A DNA stretch of 64,000 nt from Anniella stebbinsi (taxonomy: Eukaryota > Chordata > Lepidosauria > Squamata > Anniellidae), in assembly GCA_029215795.1 (NCBI GenBank), contig JARDYH010000013.1, forward strand, positions 310,001 to 374,000, read 5' to 3'. The notes below the pieces were generated by a model. That model was not told where the DNA came from, did not search any database, and saw only the letters and a list, made by a program, of their open reading frames with translations. The first letter of the stretch is position 1; the number at the start of each line of letters is the position of its first letter. The position numbers and the translations under genes were made by a program. Positions 25,076 through 37,503 of the stretch are shown in pieces.

Positions 25076-25748
25076 CTCTCAACATCCCCTTCTTCCCCTA
25101 GACTTCTCCTTCTTCCCCTAGACTTCCCCTTCTTCCCCTAGACTTCCCCTTCCCTCTATACTTCCCCTTCTTCCATTAGACTTCCCCTTCCCTCTATACT
25201 TCCCCTGCTTCCCCTAGACTTCCCCTAGACTTCCCCTTCTTCCCCTAGACTTCCCCTAGACTTCCCCTTCCCTCTATACTTCCCCTTCTTCCCCTAGACT
25301 TCCCCTTCCCTCTATACTTCCCCTTCTTCCCCTAAACTTCCCCTTCTTCCCCTAGACTTCCTCTTCTTCCCCTAGACTTCCCCTTCCCTCTATACTTCCC
25401 CTTCTTCCCATAGACTACCCCTTCTTCCCTTAGACTTCCCCTTCTTCCCCTATACTTCCCCTTCCCTCTATACTTCCCCTTCTTCCCCTAGACTTCCCCT
25501 AGACTTCCCCTTTTTCCCCTAGACTTCCCCTAGACTTCCCCTTCCCTCTATACTTCCCCTTCTTTCCCTAGACTTCCCCTTCCCTCTATACTTCCCCTTC
25601 TTCCCCTAGACTTCCCCTTCTTCCCCTAGACTTCCTCTTCTTCCCCTAGACTTCCCCTTCCCTCTATACTTCCCCTTCTTCCCCTAGACTTCCCCTTCTT
25701 CCTTTAGACTTCCCCTTCTTCCCCTATACTTCCCCTTCCCTCTGTAAT
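25076..25748 (+). repeat. P core 6 (subtype beta)
   Basis: CTCTCAAC at 25,076 and CTCTGTAAT at 25,740. CCCATAGACTACC at 25,407 identifies it as the partner of P core 3. Confidence 0.85.
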
Positions 25749-26376
25749 ACCCCTTCTTCCCCTAGACTTCCCCTAGACTTCCCCTTCCCTCTATACTTCC
25801 CCTTCTTCCCCTAGATTTCCCCTTCTTCCCTTAGACTTCCCCTTCTTCCCCTATACTTCCCCTTCCCTCTGTACTTCCCCTTCTTCCCCTAGACTTCCCC
25901 TAGACTTCCCCTTCCCGCTATACTTCCCCTTCTTCCCCTAGACTTCTCCTAGACTTCCCCTTCATCCCCTAGACTTCCCCTTCTTCCCCTAGACTTCCCG
26001 TAGACTTCCCCTTCCCTCTATACTTTCCCTTCTTCCCCTAGACTTCCCCTAGACTTCCCCTTCTTCCCCTAGACTTCCCCTAGACTTCCCCTTCCCTCTA
26101 TACTTCCCCTTATTCCATTAGACTTCCCCTTCCCTCTATACTTCCCCTGCTTCCCCTAGACTTCCCCTAGACTTCCCCTTCTTCCCCTAGACTTCCCCTA
26201 GACTTCCCCTTCCTTCTATACTTCCCCTTCTTCCCCTAGACTTCCCCTTCCCTCTATACTTCCCCTTCTTCCCCTAGACTTCCCCTTCTTCCCCTAGACT
26301 TCCCCTTCTTCCCCTAGACTTCCCCTTCTTCCCCTAGACTTCCCCTTCTTCCCCTAGACTTCCCCTAGACTTCCCC

Positions 26377-26573
26377 TTGCCTCTATACTTCACCTTCTTC
26401 CCCTAGACTTTCTCTTCCCTCTATACTTCCCCTTCTTCCCCTAGACTTCCCCTTCTTCCCCTAGACTTCCCCATCTTCCCCTAGACTTCCCCTTCCCTCT
26501 AGACTTCCCCTTCTTCCCCTAGACTTCCCCTAGACTTCCCCTTCTTCCCCTAGACTTCCCCTTCCCATTCTAC
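26377..26573 (+). repeat. Q core 6
   Basis: Landmarks at 26,377 and 26,564. It partners Q core 3 at offset 13,684 and is followed by the joint near 26.62 kb. Confidence 0.85.
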
Positions 26574-27358
26574 TTCCCCTTCTTCCCCTAGACTTCCCCT
26601 TCTTCCCCTAGACTTCCCCTTCCCTCTATACTTCCCCTTCTTCCCCTAGACTTCCCCTTCTTCCCCTAGACTTCCCCTCCTTCCCCTAGACTTCCCCTCC
26701 TTCCCCTAGACTTCCCCTTCTTCCCCTAGACTTCCCCTTCTTCCCCTAGACTTCCCCTTCTTCCCCTAGATTTCCCCTTCTTCCCTTAGACTTCCCCTTC
26801 TTCCCCTATACTTCCCCTTCCCTCTATACTTCCCCTTCTTCCCCTAGACTTCCCCTAGACTTCCCCTTCCCGCTATACTTCCCCTTCTTCCCCTAGACTT
26901 CTCCTAGACTTCCCCTTCTTCCCCTAGACTTCCCCTTCTTCTCCTAGACTTCCCGTAGACTTCCCCTTCCCTCTATACTTTCCCTTCTTCCCCTAGACTT
27001 CCCCTAGACTTCCCCTTCTTCCCCTAGACTTCCCCTAGACTTCCCCTTCCCTCTATACTTCCCCTTATTCCATTAGACTTCCCCTTCCCTCTATACTTCC
27101 CCTGCTTCCCCTAGACTTCCCCTAGACTTCCCCTTCCTTCTATACTTCCCCTTCTTCCCCTAGACTTCCCCTTCCCTCTATACTTCCCCTTCTTCCCCTA
27201 GACTTCCCCTTCTTCCCCTAGACTTCCTCTTCTTCCCCTGGACTTCCCCTTCCCTCTATACTTCCCCTTCTTCCCCTAGACTTCCCCTTCTTCCCCTAGA
27301 CTTCCCCTTCTTCCCCTAGACTTCCCCTTGTTCCCCTAGACTTCCCCTAGACTTCCCC

Positions 27359-27555
27359 TTGCCTCTATACTTCACCTTCTTCCCCTAGACTTTCTCTTCC
27401 CTCTATACTTCCCCTTCTTCCCCTAGACTTCCCCTTCTTCCCCTAGACTTCCCCATCTTCCCCTAGACTTCCCCTTCCCTCTAGACTTCCCCTTCTTCCC
27501 CTAGACTTCCCCTAGACTTCCCCTTCTTCCCCTAGACTTCCCCTTCCCATTCTAC
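27359..27555 (+). repeat. Q core 7
   Basis: Landmarks at 27,359 and 27,546, only 982 bp after Q core 6. It partners Q core 5 at 4,807. Confidence 0.85.
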
Positions 27556-29882
27556 TTCCCCTTCTTCCCCTAGACTTCCCCTTCTTCCCCTAGACTTCCC
27601 CTTCTTCCCCTAGACTTCCCCTTCTTCCCCTAGACTTCCCCTTCCCTCTATACTTCCCCTTCTTCCCCTAGACTTCCCCTAGACTTCCCCTTCCCTCTAT
27701 ACTTCCCCTTCTTCCCCTAGACTTCCCCTAGACTTCCCCTTCCCTCTATACTTCCCCTTCTTCCCCTAGACTTCCCCTAGACTTCCCTTCCCTCTATACT
27801 TCCCCTTCTTCCCCTAGACTTCCCCTAGACTTCCCCTTCCCTCTCTACTTCCCCTTCTTCCCCTAGACATCCCCTTCTTCCCCTAGACTTCCCCTTCTTC
27901 CCCTAGACTTCCCCTAGACTTCCCCTTCCCTCTATACTTCCCCTTCTTCCCCTACACTTCCCCTTCCCTCTATACTTCCCCTTCTTCCCCTAGACTTCCC
28001 CTTCCCTCTATACTACCCCTGCTTCCCCTAGACTTCCCCTAGACTTCTCCTTCTTCCCCTAGACTTCCCCTAGACTTCCCTTCCCTCTATACTTCCCCTT
28101 CTTCCCCTAGACTTCCCCTAGACTTCCCCTTCCCTCTCTACTTCCCCTTCTTCCCCTAGACTTCCCCTTCTTCCCCTAGACTTCCCCTTCTTCCCCTAGA
28201 CTTCCCCTTCCCTCTATACTTCCCCTTCTTCCATTAGACTTCCCCTTCCCTCTATACTTCCCCTGCTTCCCCTAGACTTCCCCTAGACTTCCCCTTCTTC
28301 GCCTAGACTTCCCCTAGACTTCCCCTTCCCTCTATACGTCCCCTTCTTCCCCTAGACTTCCCCTTTCCTCTATACTTCCCCTTCTTCCCCTAGACTTCTC
28401 CTTCTTCCCCTAGACTACCTCTTCTTCCCCTAGACTTCCCCTTCCCTCTATACTTCCCCTTTTCCCCTAGATTTCCCCTTCTTCCCTTAGACTTCCCCTT
28501 CTTCCCCTAGACTTCCCATTCTTCCCCTAGACTTCCCCTTCTTCCCCTAGACTTCCCCTAGACTTCCCATTGCCTCTATACTTCCCCTTCTTCCCCTAGA
28601 CTTTCTCTTCCCTCTATACTTCCCCTTCTTCCCCTAGACTTCCCCTTCTTCCCCTAGACTTCCCCTTTTTCCCCTAGACTTCCCCTTCCCTCTATACTTC
28701 CTCTTCTTCCCCTAGATTTCCCCTTCTTCCCCTAGACTTCCCCTTCTTCCCCTAGACTTCCCGTAGACTTCCCCTTCCCTCTATACCTTCCCTTCTTCCC
28801 CTTCTTCCCCTAGACTTCCCCTTCTACCCCTAGACTTCCCCTGGACTTCCCCTTCCCTCTATACTTCCCCTTCTTCCCCTAGACTTTCTCTTCCCTCTAT
28901 ACTTCCCCTTCTTCCCCTAGACTTCCCCTTCTTCCCCTAGACTTCCCCTTCCCTCTATACTTCCCCTTCTTCCCCTAGACTTCCCCTAGACTTCCCTTCC
29001 CTCTATACTTCCCCTTCTTCCCCTAGACTTCCCCTTCCCTCTCTACTTCCCCTTCTTCCCCTAGACTTCCCCTTCTTCCCCTAGACTTCCCCTTCTTCCC
29101 CTAGACTTCCCCTTTCCCTCTATACTTCCCCTTCTTCCATTAGACTTCCCCTTCCCTCTATACTTCCCCTGCTTCCCCTAGACTTCCCCTAGACTTCCCC
29201 TTCTTCCCATAGACTTCCCGTAGACTTCCCCTTCCCTCTATACTTCCCCTTCTTCCCCTAGACTTCCCCTTCCCTCTATACTTCCCCTTCTTCCCCTAGA
29301 CTTCCCCTTCTTCCCCTAGACTTCCTCTTCTTCCCCTAGACTTCCGCTTCCCTCTATACTTCCCCTTCTTCCCCTAGACTTCCCCTTCTTCCCTTAGACT
29401 TCCCCTTCTTCCCCTATACTTCCCCTTCCCTCTATACTTCCCCTTCTTCCCCTAGACTTCCCCTAGACTTCCCCTTCCCGCTATACTTTTCCTTCTTCCC
29501 CTAGACTTCCCCTTCTTCCCCTAGACTTCCCCTTCCATCTATACTTCCCCTTCTTCCCCTAGACTTCTCCTAGACTTCCCCTTCTTCCCCTAGACTTCCC
29601 CTTCTTCCCCTAGACTTCCCGTAGACTTCCCCTTCCCTCTATACTTTCCCTTCTTCCCCTAGACTTCCCCAAGACTCCCCCTTCTTCCCCTAGACTTCCC
29701 CTAGACTTCCCCTTCCCTCTATACTTCCCCTTCTTCCATTAGACTTCCCCTTCCCTCTATACTTCCCCTGCTTCCCCTAGACTTCCCCTAGACTTCTCCT
29801 TCTTCCCCTTAACTTCCCCTAGACTTCCCTTCCCTCTATACTTCCCCTTCTTCCCCTAGACTTCCATTAGACTTCCCCTTCC

Positions 29883-30555
29883 CTCTCAACATCCCCTTCT
29901 TCCCCTAGACTTCTCCTTCTTCCCCTAGACTTCCCCTTCTTCCCCTAGACTTCCCCTTCCCTCTATACTTCCCCTTCTTCCATTAGACTTCCCCTTCCCT
30001 CTATACTTCCCCTGCTTCCCCTAGACTTCCCCTAGACTTCCCCTTCTTCCCCTAGACTTCCCCTAGACTTCCCCTTCCCTCTAGACTTCCCCTTCTTCCC
30101 CTAGACTTCCCCTTCCCTCTATACTTCCCCTTCTTCCCCTAAACTTCCCCTTCTTCCCCTAGACTTCCTCTTCTTTCCCTAGACTTCCCCTTCCCTCTAT
30201 AATTCCCCTTCTTCCCCTAGACTACCCCTTCTTCCCTTAGACTTCCCCTTCTTCCCCTATACTTCCCCTTCCCTCTATACTTCCCCTTCTTCCCCTAGAC
30301 TTCCCCTAGACTTCCCCTTCTTCCCCTAGACTTCCCCTAGACTTCCCCTTCCCTCTATACTTCCCCTTCTTTCCCTAGACTTCCCCTTCCCTCTATACTT
30401 CCCCTTCTTCCCCTAGACTTCCCCTTCTTCCCCTAGACTTCCTCTTCTTCCCCTAGACTTCCCCTTCCCTCTATACTTCCCCTTCTTCCCCTAGACTTCC
30501 CCTTCTTCCTTTAGACTTCCCCTTCTTCCCCTATACTTCCCCTTCCCTCTGTAAT
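29883..30555 (+). repeat. P core 7 (subtype beta)
   Basis: CTCTCAAC at 29,883 and CTCTGTAAT at 30,547. CTATAATTCC at 30,197 identifies it as the partner of P core 4. A private CTCTAGAC replaces CTCTATAC near 30,079. Confidence 0.85.
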
Positions 30556-31802
30556 ACCCCTTCTTCCCCTAGACTTCCCCTAGACTTCCCCTTCCCTCTA
30601 TACTTCCCCTTCTTCCCCTAGATTTCCCCTTCTTCCCTTAGACTTCCCCTTCTTCCCCTATACTTCCCCTTCCCTCTGTACTTCCCCTTCTTCCCCTAGA
30701 CTTCCCCTAGACTTCCCCTTCCCGCTATACTTCCCCTTCTTCCCCTAGACCTCTCCTAGACTTCCCCTTCATCCTCTAGACTTCCCCTTCTTCCCCTAGA
30801 CTTCCCGTAGACTTCCCCTTCCCTCTATACTTTCCCTTCTTCCCCTAGACTTCCCCTAGACTTCCCCTTCTTCCCCTAGACTTCCCCTAGACTTACCCTT
30901 CCCTCTATACTTCCCCTTATTCCATTAGACTTCCCCTTCCCTCTATACTTCCCCTGCTTCCCCTAGACTTCCCCTAGACTTCCCCTTCTTCCCCTAGACT
31001 TCCCCTAGACTTCCCCTTCCTTCTATACTTCCCCTTCTTCCCCTAGACTTCCCCTTCCCTCTATACTTCCCCTTCTTCCCCTAGACTTCCCCTTCTTCCC
31101 CTAGACTTCCCCTCCTTCCCCTAGACTTCCCCTTCTTCCCCTAGACTTCCCCTTCTTCCCCTAGACTTCCCCTTCTTCCCCTAGACTTCCCCTAGACTTC
31201 CCCTTGCCTCTATACTTCACCTTCTTCCCCTAGACTTTCTCTTCCCTCTATACTTCCCCTTCTTCCCCTAGACTTCCCCTTCTTCCCCTAGATTTCCCCT
31301 TCTTCCCTTAGACTTCCCCTTCTTCCCCTATACTTCCCCTTCCCTCTATACTTCCCCTTCTTCCCCTAGACTTCCCCTAGACTTCCCCTTCCCGCTATAC
31401 TTCCCCTTCTTCCCCTAGACTTCTCCTAGACTTCCCCTTCTTCCCCTAGACTTCCCCTTCTTCTCCTAGACTTCCCGTAGACTTCCCCTTCCCTCTATAC
31501 TTTCCCTTCTTCCCCTAGACTTCCCCTAGACTTCCCCTTCTTCCCCTAGACTTCCCCTAGACTTCCCCTTCCCTCTATACTTCCCCTTATTCCATTAGAC
31601 TTCCCCTTCCCTCTATACTTCCCCTGCTTCCCCTAGACTTCCCCTAGACTTCCCCTTCCTTCTATACTTCCCCTTCTTCCCCTAGACTTCCCCTTCCCTC
31701 TATACTTCCCCTTCTTCCCCTAGACTTCCCCTTCTTCCCCTAGACTTCCTCTTCTTCCCCTAGACTTCCCCTTGTTCCCCTAGACTTCCCCTAGACTTCC
31801 CC

Positions 31803-31999
31803 TTGCCTCTATACTTCACCTTCTTCCCCTAGACTTTCTCTTCCCTCTATACTTCCCCTTCTTCCCCTAGACTTCCCCTTCTTCCCCTAGACTTCCCCAT
31901 CTTCCCCTAGACTTCCCCTTCCCTCTAGACTTCCCCTTCTTCCCCTAGACTTCCCCTAGACTTCCCCTTCTTCCCCTAGACTTCCCCTTCCCATTCTAC
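31803..31999 (+). repeat. Q core 8
   Basis: Landmarks at 31,803 and 31,990. The upstream TTGCC module at 31,204 is 599 bp away, as for its partner Q core 4. Confidence 0.85.
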
Positions 32000-34900
32000 T
32001 TCCCCTTCTTCCCCTAGACTTCCCCTTCTTCCCCTAGACTTCCCCTTCTTCCCCTAGACTTCCCCTTCTTCCCCTAGACTTCCCCTTCCCTCTATACTTC
32101 CCCTTCTTCCCCTAGACTTCCCCTAGACTTCCCCTTCCCTCTATACTTCCCCTTCTTCCCCTAGACTTCCCCTAGACTTCCCCTTCCCTCTATACTTCCC
32201 CTTCTTCCCCTAGACTTCCCCTAGACTTCCCTTCCCTCTATACTTCCCCTTCTTCCCCTAGACTTCCCCTAGACTTCCCCTTCCCTCTCTACTTCCCCTT
32301 CTTCCCCTAGACATCCCCTTCTTCCCCTAGACTTCCCCTTCTTCCCCTAGACTTCCCCTAGACTTCCCCTTCCCTCTATACTTCCCCTTCTTCCCCTACA
32401 CGTCCCCTTCCCTCTATACTTCCCCTTCTTCCCCTAGACTTCCCCTTCCCTCTATACTACCCCTGCTTCCCCTAGACTTCCCCTAGACTTCTCCTTCTTC
32501 CCCTAGACTTCCCCTAGACTTCCCTTCCCTCTATACTTCCCCTTCTTCCCCTAGACTTCCCCTAGACTTCCCCTTCCCTCTCTACTTCCCCTTCTTCCCC
32601 TAGACTTCCCCTTCTTCCCCTAGACTTCCCCTTCTTCCCCTAGACTTCCCCTTCCCTCTATACTTCCCCTTCTTCCATTAGACTTCCCCTTCCCTCTATA
32701 CTTCCCCTGCTTCCCCTAGACTTCCCCTAGACTTCCCCTTCTTCCCCTAGACTTCCCCTAGACTTCCCCTTCCCTCTATACGTCCCCTTCTTCCCCTAGA
32801 CTTCCCCTTTCCTCTATACTTCCCCTTCTTCCCCTAGACTTCTCCTTCTTCCCCTAGACTACCTCTTCTTCCCCTAGACTTCCCCTTCCCTCTATACTTC
32901 CCCTTTTCCCCTAGACTTCCCCTTCTTCCCTTAGACTTCCCCTTCTTCCCCTAGACTTCCCATTCTTCCCCTAGACTTCCCCTTCTTCCCCTAGACTTCC
33001 CCTAGACTTCCCATTGCCTCTATACTTCCCCTTCTTCCCCTAGACTTTCTCTTCCCTCTATACTTCCCCTTCTTCCCCTAGACTTCCCCTTCTTCCCCTA
33101 GACTTCCCCTTCTTCCCCTAGACTTCCCCTTCCCTCTATACTTCCCCTTCTTCCCCTAGACTTCCCCTAGACTTCCCTTCCCTCTATACTTCCCCTTCTT
33201 CCCCTAGTCTTCCCCTAGACTTCCCCTTCCCTCTCTACTTCCCCTTCTTCCCCTAGACATCCCCTTCTACCCCTAGACTTCCCCTTCTTCCCCTAGACTT
33301 CCCCTAGACTTCCCCTTCCCTCTATACTTCCCCTTCTTCCCCTACACTTCCCCTTCCCTCTATACTTCCCCTTCTTCCCCTAGACTTCCCCTTCCCTCTA
33401 TACTTCCCCTGCTTCCCCAAGACTTCCCCTAGACTTCTCCTTCTTCCCCTAGACTTCCCCTAGACTTCCCTTCCCTCTATACTTCCCCTTCTTCCCCTAG
33501 ACTTCCCCTAGACTTCCCCTTCCCTCTCTACTTCCCCTTCTTCCCCTAGACTTCCCCATCTTCCCCTAGACTTCCCCTTCTTCCCCTAGACTTCCCCTTC
33601 CCTCTATACTTCCCCTTCTTCCATTAGACTTCCCCTTCCCTCTATACTTCCCCTGCTTCCCCTAGACTTCCCCTAGACTTCCCCTTCTTCCCCTAGACTT
33701 CCCCAAGACTTCCCCTTCCCTCTATACTTCCCCTTCTTCCCCTATACTTCCCCTTCCCTCTATACTTCCCCTTCTTCCCCTAAACTTCCCCTTCTTCCCC
33801 TAGACTTTCTCTTCTTCCCGTAGACTTCCCCTTCCCTCTATACTTCCCCTTCTTCCCCTAGACTTCCCCTTCTTCCCTTAGACTTCCCCTTCTTCCCCTA
33901 TACTTCCCCTTCCCTCTATACTTCCCCTTCTTCCCCTAGACTTCCCCTAGACTTCCCCTTCTTCCCCTAGACTTCCCCTAGACTTCCCCTTCCCTCTATA
34001 CTTCCCCTTCTTTCCCTAGACTTCCCCTTCCCTCTATACTTCCCCTTCTTCCCCTAGACTTCCCCTTCTTCCCCTAGACTTCCTCTTCTTCCCCTAGACT
34101 TCCCCTTCCCTCTATACTTCCCCTTCTTCCCCTAGACTTCCCCTTCTTCCCTTAGACTTCCCCTTCTTCCCCTAGACTTCCCCTTCCCTCTATACTTCCC
34201 CTTCTTCCCCTAGACTTCCCCTAGACTTCCCCTTCCCTCTATACTTCCCCTTCTTCCCCTAGATTTCCCCTTCTTCCCTTAGACTTCCCCTTCTTCCCCT
34301 ATACTTCCCCTTCCCTCTATACTTCCCCTTCTTCCCCTAGACTTCCCCTAGACTATCCCTTCCCGCTATACTTCCCCTTCTTCCCCTAGACTTCTCCTAG
34401 ACTTCCCCTTCTTCCCCTAGACTTCCCCTTCTTACCCTAGACTTCCCGTAGACTTCCCCTTCCCTCTATACTTTCCCTTCTTCCCCTAGACTTCCCCTAG
34501 ACTTCCCCTTCTTCCCCTAGACTTCCCCTAGACTTCCCCTTCCCTCTATACTTCCCCTTATTCCATTAGACTTCCCCTTCCCTCTATACTTCCGCTGCTT
34601 CCCCTAGACTTCCCCTAGACTTCCCCTTCTTCCCCTAGACTTCCTCTAGACTTCCCCTTCCCTCTATACTTCCCCTTCTTCCCCTAGACTTCCCCTTCCC
34701 TCTATACTTCCCCTTCTTCCCCTAGACTTCCCCTTCTTCCCCTAGACTTCCTCTTCTTCCCCTAGACTTCCGCTTCCCTCTATACTTCCCTTTCTTCCCC
34801 TAGACTTCCCCTTCTTCCCTTAGACTTCCCCTTCTTCCCCTATACTTCCCCTTCCCTCTATACTTCCCCTTCTTCCCCTAGACTTCCCCTAGACTTCCCC

Positions 34901-35308
34901 TTCCCGCTATACTTTTCCTTCTTCCCCTAGACTTCCCCTTCTTCCCCTAGACTTCCCCTTCCATCTATACTTCCCCTTCTTCCCCTAGACTTCTCCTAGA
35001 CTTCCCCTTCTTCCCCTAGACTTCCCCTTCTTCCCCTAGACTTCCCGTAGACTTCCCCTTCCCTCTATACTTTCCCTTCTTCCCCTAGACTTCCCCAAGA
35101 CTCCCCCTTCTTCCCCTAGACTTCCCCTAGACTTCCCCTTCCCTCTATACTTCCCCTTCTTCCATTAGACTTCCCCTTCCCTCTATACTTCCCCTGCTTC
35201 CCCTAGACTTCCCCTAGACTTCTCCTTCTTCCCCTTAACTTCCCCTAGACTTCCCTTCCCTCTATACTTCCCCTTCTTCCCCTAGACTTCCCCTAGACTT
35301 CCCCTTCC

Positions 35309-35981
35309 CTCTCAACATCCCCTTCTTCCCCTAGACTTCCCCTTCTTCCCCTAGACTTCCCCTTCTTCCCCTAGACTTCCCCTTCCCTCTATACTTCCCC
35401 TTCTTCCATTAGACTTCCCCTTCCCTCTATACTTCCCCTGCTTCCCCTAGACTTCCCCTAGACTTCCCCTTCTTTCCCTAGACTTCCCCTAGACTTCCCC
35501 TTCCCTCTATACTTCCCCTTCTTCCCCTAGACTTCCCCTTCCCTCTATACTTCCCCTTCTTCCCCTAAACTTCCCCTTCTTCCCCTAGACTTCCTCTTCT
35601 TCCCCTAGACTTCCCCTTCCCTCTATACTTCCCCTTCTTCCCCTAGACTACCCCTTCTTCCCTTAGACTTCCCCTTCTTCCCCTATACTTCCCCTTCCCT
35701 CTATACTTCCCCTTCTTCCCCTAGACTTCCCCTAGACTTCCCCTTCTTCCCCTAGACTTCCCCTAGACTTCCCCTTCCCTCTATACTTCCCCTTCTTTCC
35801 CTAGACTTCCCCTTCCCTCTATACTTCCCCTTCTTCCCCTAGACTTCCCCTTCTTCCCCTAGACTTCCTCTTCTTCCCCTAGACTTCCCCTTCCCTCTAT
35901 ACTTCCCCTTCTTCCCCTAGACTTCCCCTTCTTCCTTTAGACTTCCCCTTCTTCCCCTATACTTCCCCTTCCCTCTGTAAT
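35309..35981 (+). repeat. P core 8 (subtype alpha)
   Basis: CTCTCAAC at 35,309 and CTCTGTAAT at 35,973. It is the partner of P core 5 at 14,666 and of P core 9 at 9,076. It has a private CTTCTTTCCC near 35,471. Confidence 0.85.
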
Positions 35982-37306
35982 ACCCCTTCTTCCCCTAGAC
36001 TTCCCCTAGACTTCCCCTTCCCTCTATACTTCCCCTTCTTCCCCTAGATTTCCCCTTCTTCCCTTAGACTTCCCCTTCTTCCCCTATACTTCCCCTTCCC
36101 TCTGTACTTCCCCTTCTTCCCCTAGACTTCCCCTAGACTTCCCCTTCCCGCTATACTTCCCCTTCTTCCCCTAGACTTCTCCTAGACTTCCCCTTCATCC
36201 CCTAGACTTCCCCTTCTTCCCCTAGACTTCCCGTAGACTTCCCCTTCCCTCTATACTTTCCCTTCTTCCCCTAGACTTCCCCTAGACTTCCCCTTCTTCC
36301 CCTAGACTTCCCCTAGACTTCCCCTTCCCTCTATACTTCCCCTTATTCCATTAGACTTCCCCTTCCCTCTATACTTCCCCTGCTTCCCCTAGACTTCCCC
36401 TAGACTTCCCCTTCTTCCCCTAGACTTCCCCTAGACTTCCCCTTCCTTCTATACTTCCCCTTCTTCCCCTAGACTTCCCCTTCCCTCTATACTTCCCCTT
36501 CTTCCCCTAGACTTCCCCTTCTTCCCCTAGACTTCCCCTCCTTCCCCTAGACTTCCCCTTCTTCCCCTAGACTTCCCCTTCTTCCCCTAGACTTCCCCTT
36601 CTTCCCCTAGACTTCCCCTAGACTTCCCCTTGCCTCTATACTTCACCTTCTTCCCCTAGACTTTCTCTTCCCTCTATACTTCCCCTTCTTCCCCTAGACT
36701 TCCCCTTCTTCCCCTAGATTTCCCCTTCTTCCCTTAGACTTCCCCTTCTTCCCCTATACTTCCCCTTCCCTCTATACTTCCCCTTCTTCCCCTAGACTTC
36801 CCCTAGACTTCCCCTTCCCGCTATACTTCCCCTTCTTCCCCTAGACTTCTCCTAGACTTCCCCTTCTTCCCCTAGACTTCCCCTTCTTCTCCTAGACTTC
36901 CCGTAGACTTCCCCTTCCCTCTATACTTTCCCTTCTTCCCCTAGACTTCCCCTAGACTTCCCCTTCTTCCCCTAGACTTCCCCTAGACTTCCCCTTCCCT
37001 CTATACTTCCCCTTATTCCATTAGACTTCCCCTTCCCTCTATACTTCCCCTGCTTCCCCTAGACTTCCCCTAGACTTCCCCTTCCTTCTATACTTCCCCT
37101 TCTTCCCCTAGACTTCCCCTTCCCTCTATACTTCCCCTTCTTCCCCTAGACTTCCCCTTCTTCCCCTAGACTTCCTCTTCTTCCCCTGGACTTCCCCTTC
37201 CCTCTATACTTCCCCTTCTTCCCCTAGAATTCCCCTTCTTCCCCTAGACTTCCCCTTCTTCCCCTAGACTTCCCCTTGTTCCCCTAGACTTCCCCTAGAC
37301 TTCCCC

Positions 37307-37503
37307 TTGCCTCTATACTTCACCTTCTTCCCCTAGACTTTCTCTTCCCTCTATACTTCCCCTTCTTCCCCTAGACTTCCCCTTCTTCCCCTAGACTTCC
37401 CCATCTTCCCCTAGACTTCCCCTTCCCTCTAGACTTCCCCTTCTTCCCCTAGACTTCCCCTAGACTTCCCCTTCTTCCCCTAGACTTCCCCTTCCCATTC
37501 TAC
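37307..37503 (+). repeat. Q core 9
   Basis: Landmarks at 37,307 and 37,494; upstream TTGCC at 36,630 (677 bp). Confidence 0.85.

Larger units (their letters stand above)
21820..26620 (+). repeat. 4,807-bp offset duplication, copy 1
   Basis: Landmarks recur at exactly 4,807: CTCC 21,871 and 26,678; CCCATTCTAC 22,739 and 27,546; CTCTCAAC 25,076 and 29,883; CTCTGTAAT 25,740 and 30,547. Agreement runs to about 26,300/31,110 and then breaks: TTGCC at 26,377 would predict 31,184 but sits at 31,204. This duplication overlaps the larger 13.7-kb one. Confidence 0.75.
26625..31110 (+). repeat. 4,807-bp offset duplication, copy 2
   Basis: At the left joint, Q core 6 (CCCATTCTAC at 26,564) is followed by only two L modules before a T module, where the related copy at 12,880 has four. 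The sequence then resumes with the double CTCC pattern of 21.87 kb. Q cores 6 and 7 therefore lie only 982 bp apart. Confidence 0.75.
21930..36550 (+). repeat. 13.7-14.7-kb higher-order duplication, copy 2
   Basis: It contains P cores 6, 7 and 8 in the same subtype order as P cores 3, 4 and 5 of copy 1. It carries about 982 bp more than copy 1 because the array restarts near 26.62 kb. The right limit is near the CTCC variant at 36,539, which matches the first of two CTCC variants at 21,871 but not the second at 21,891. Confidence 0.76.
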
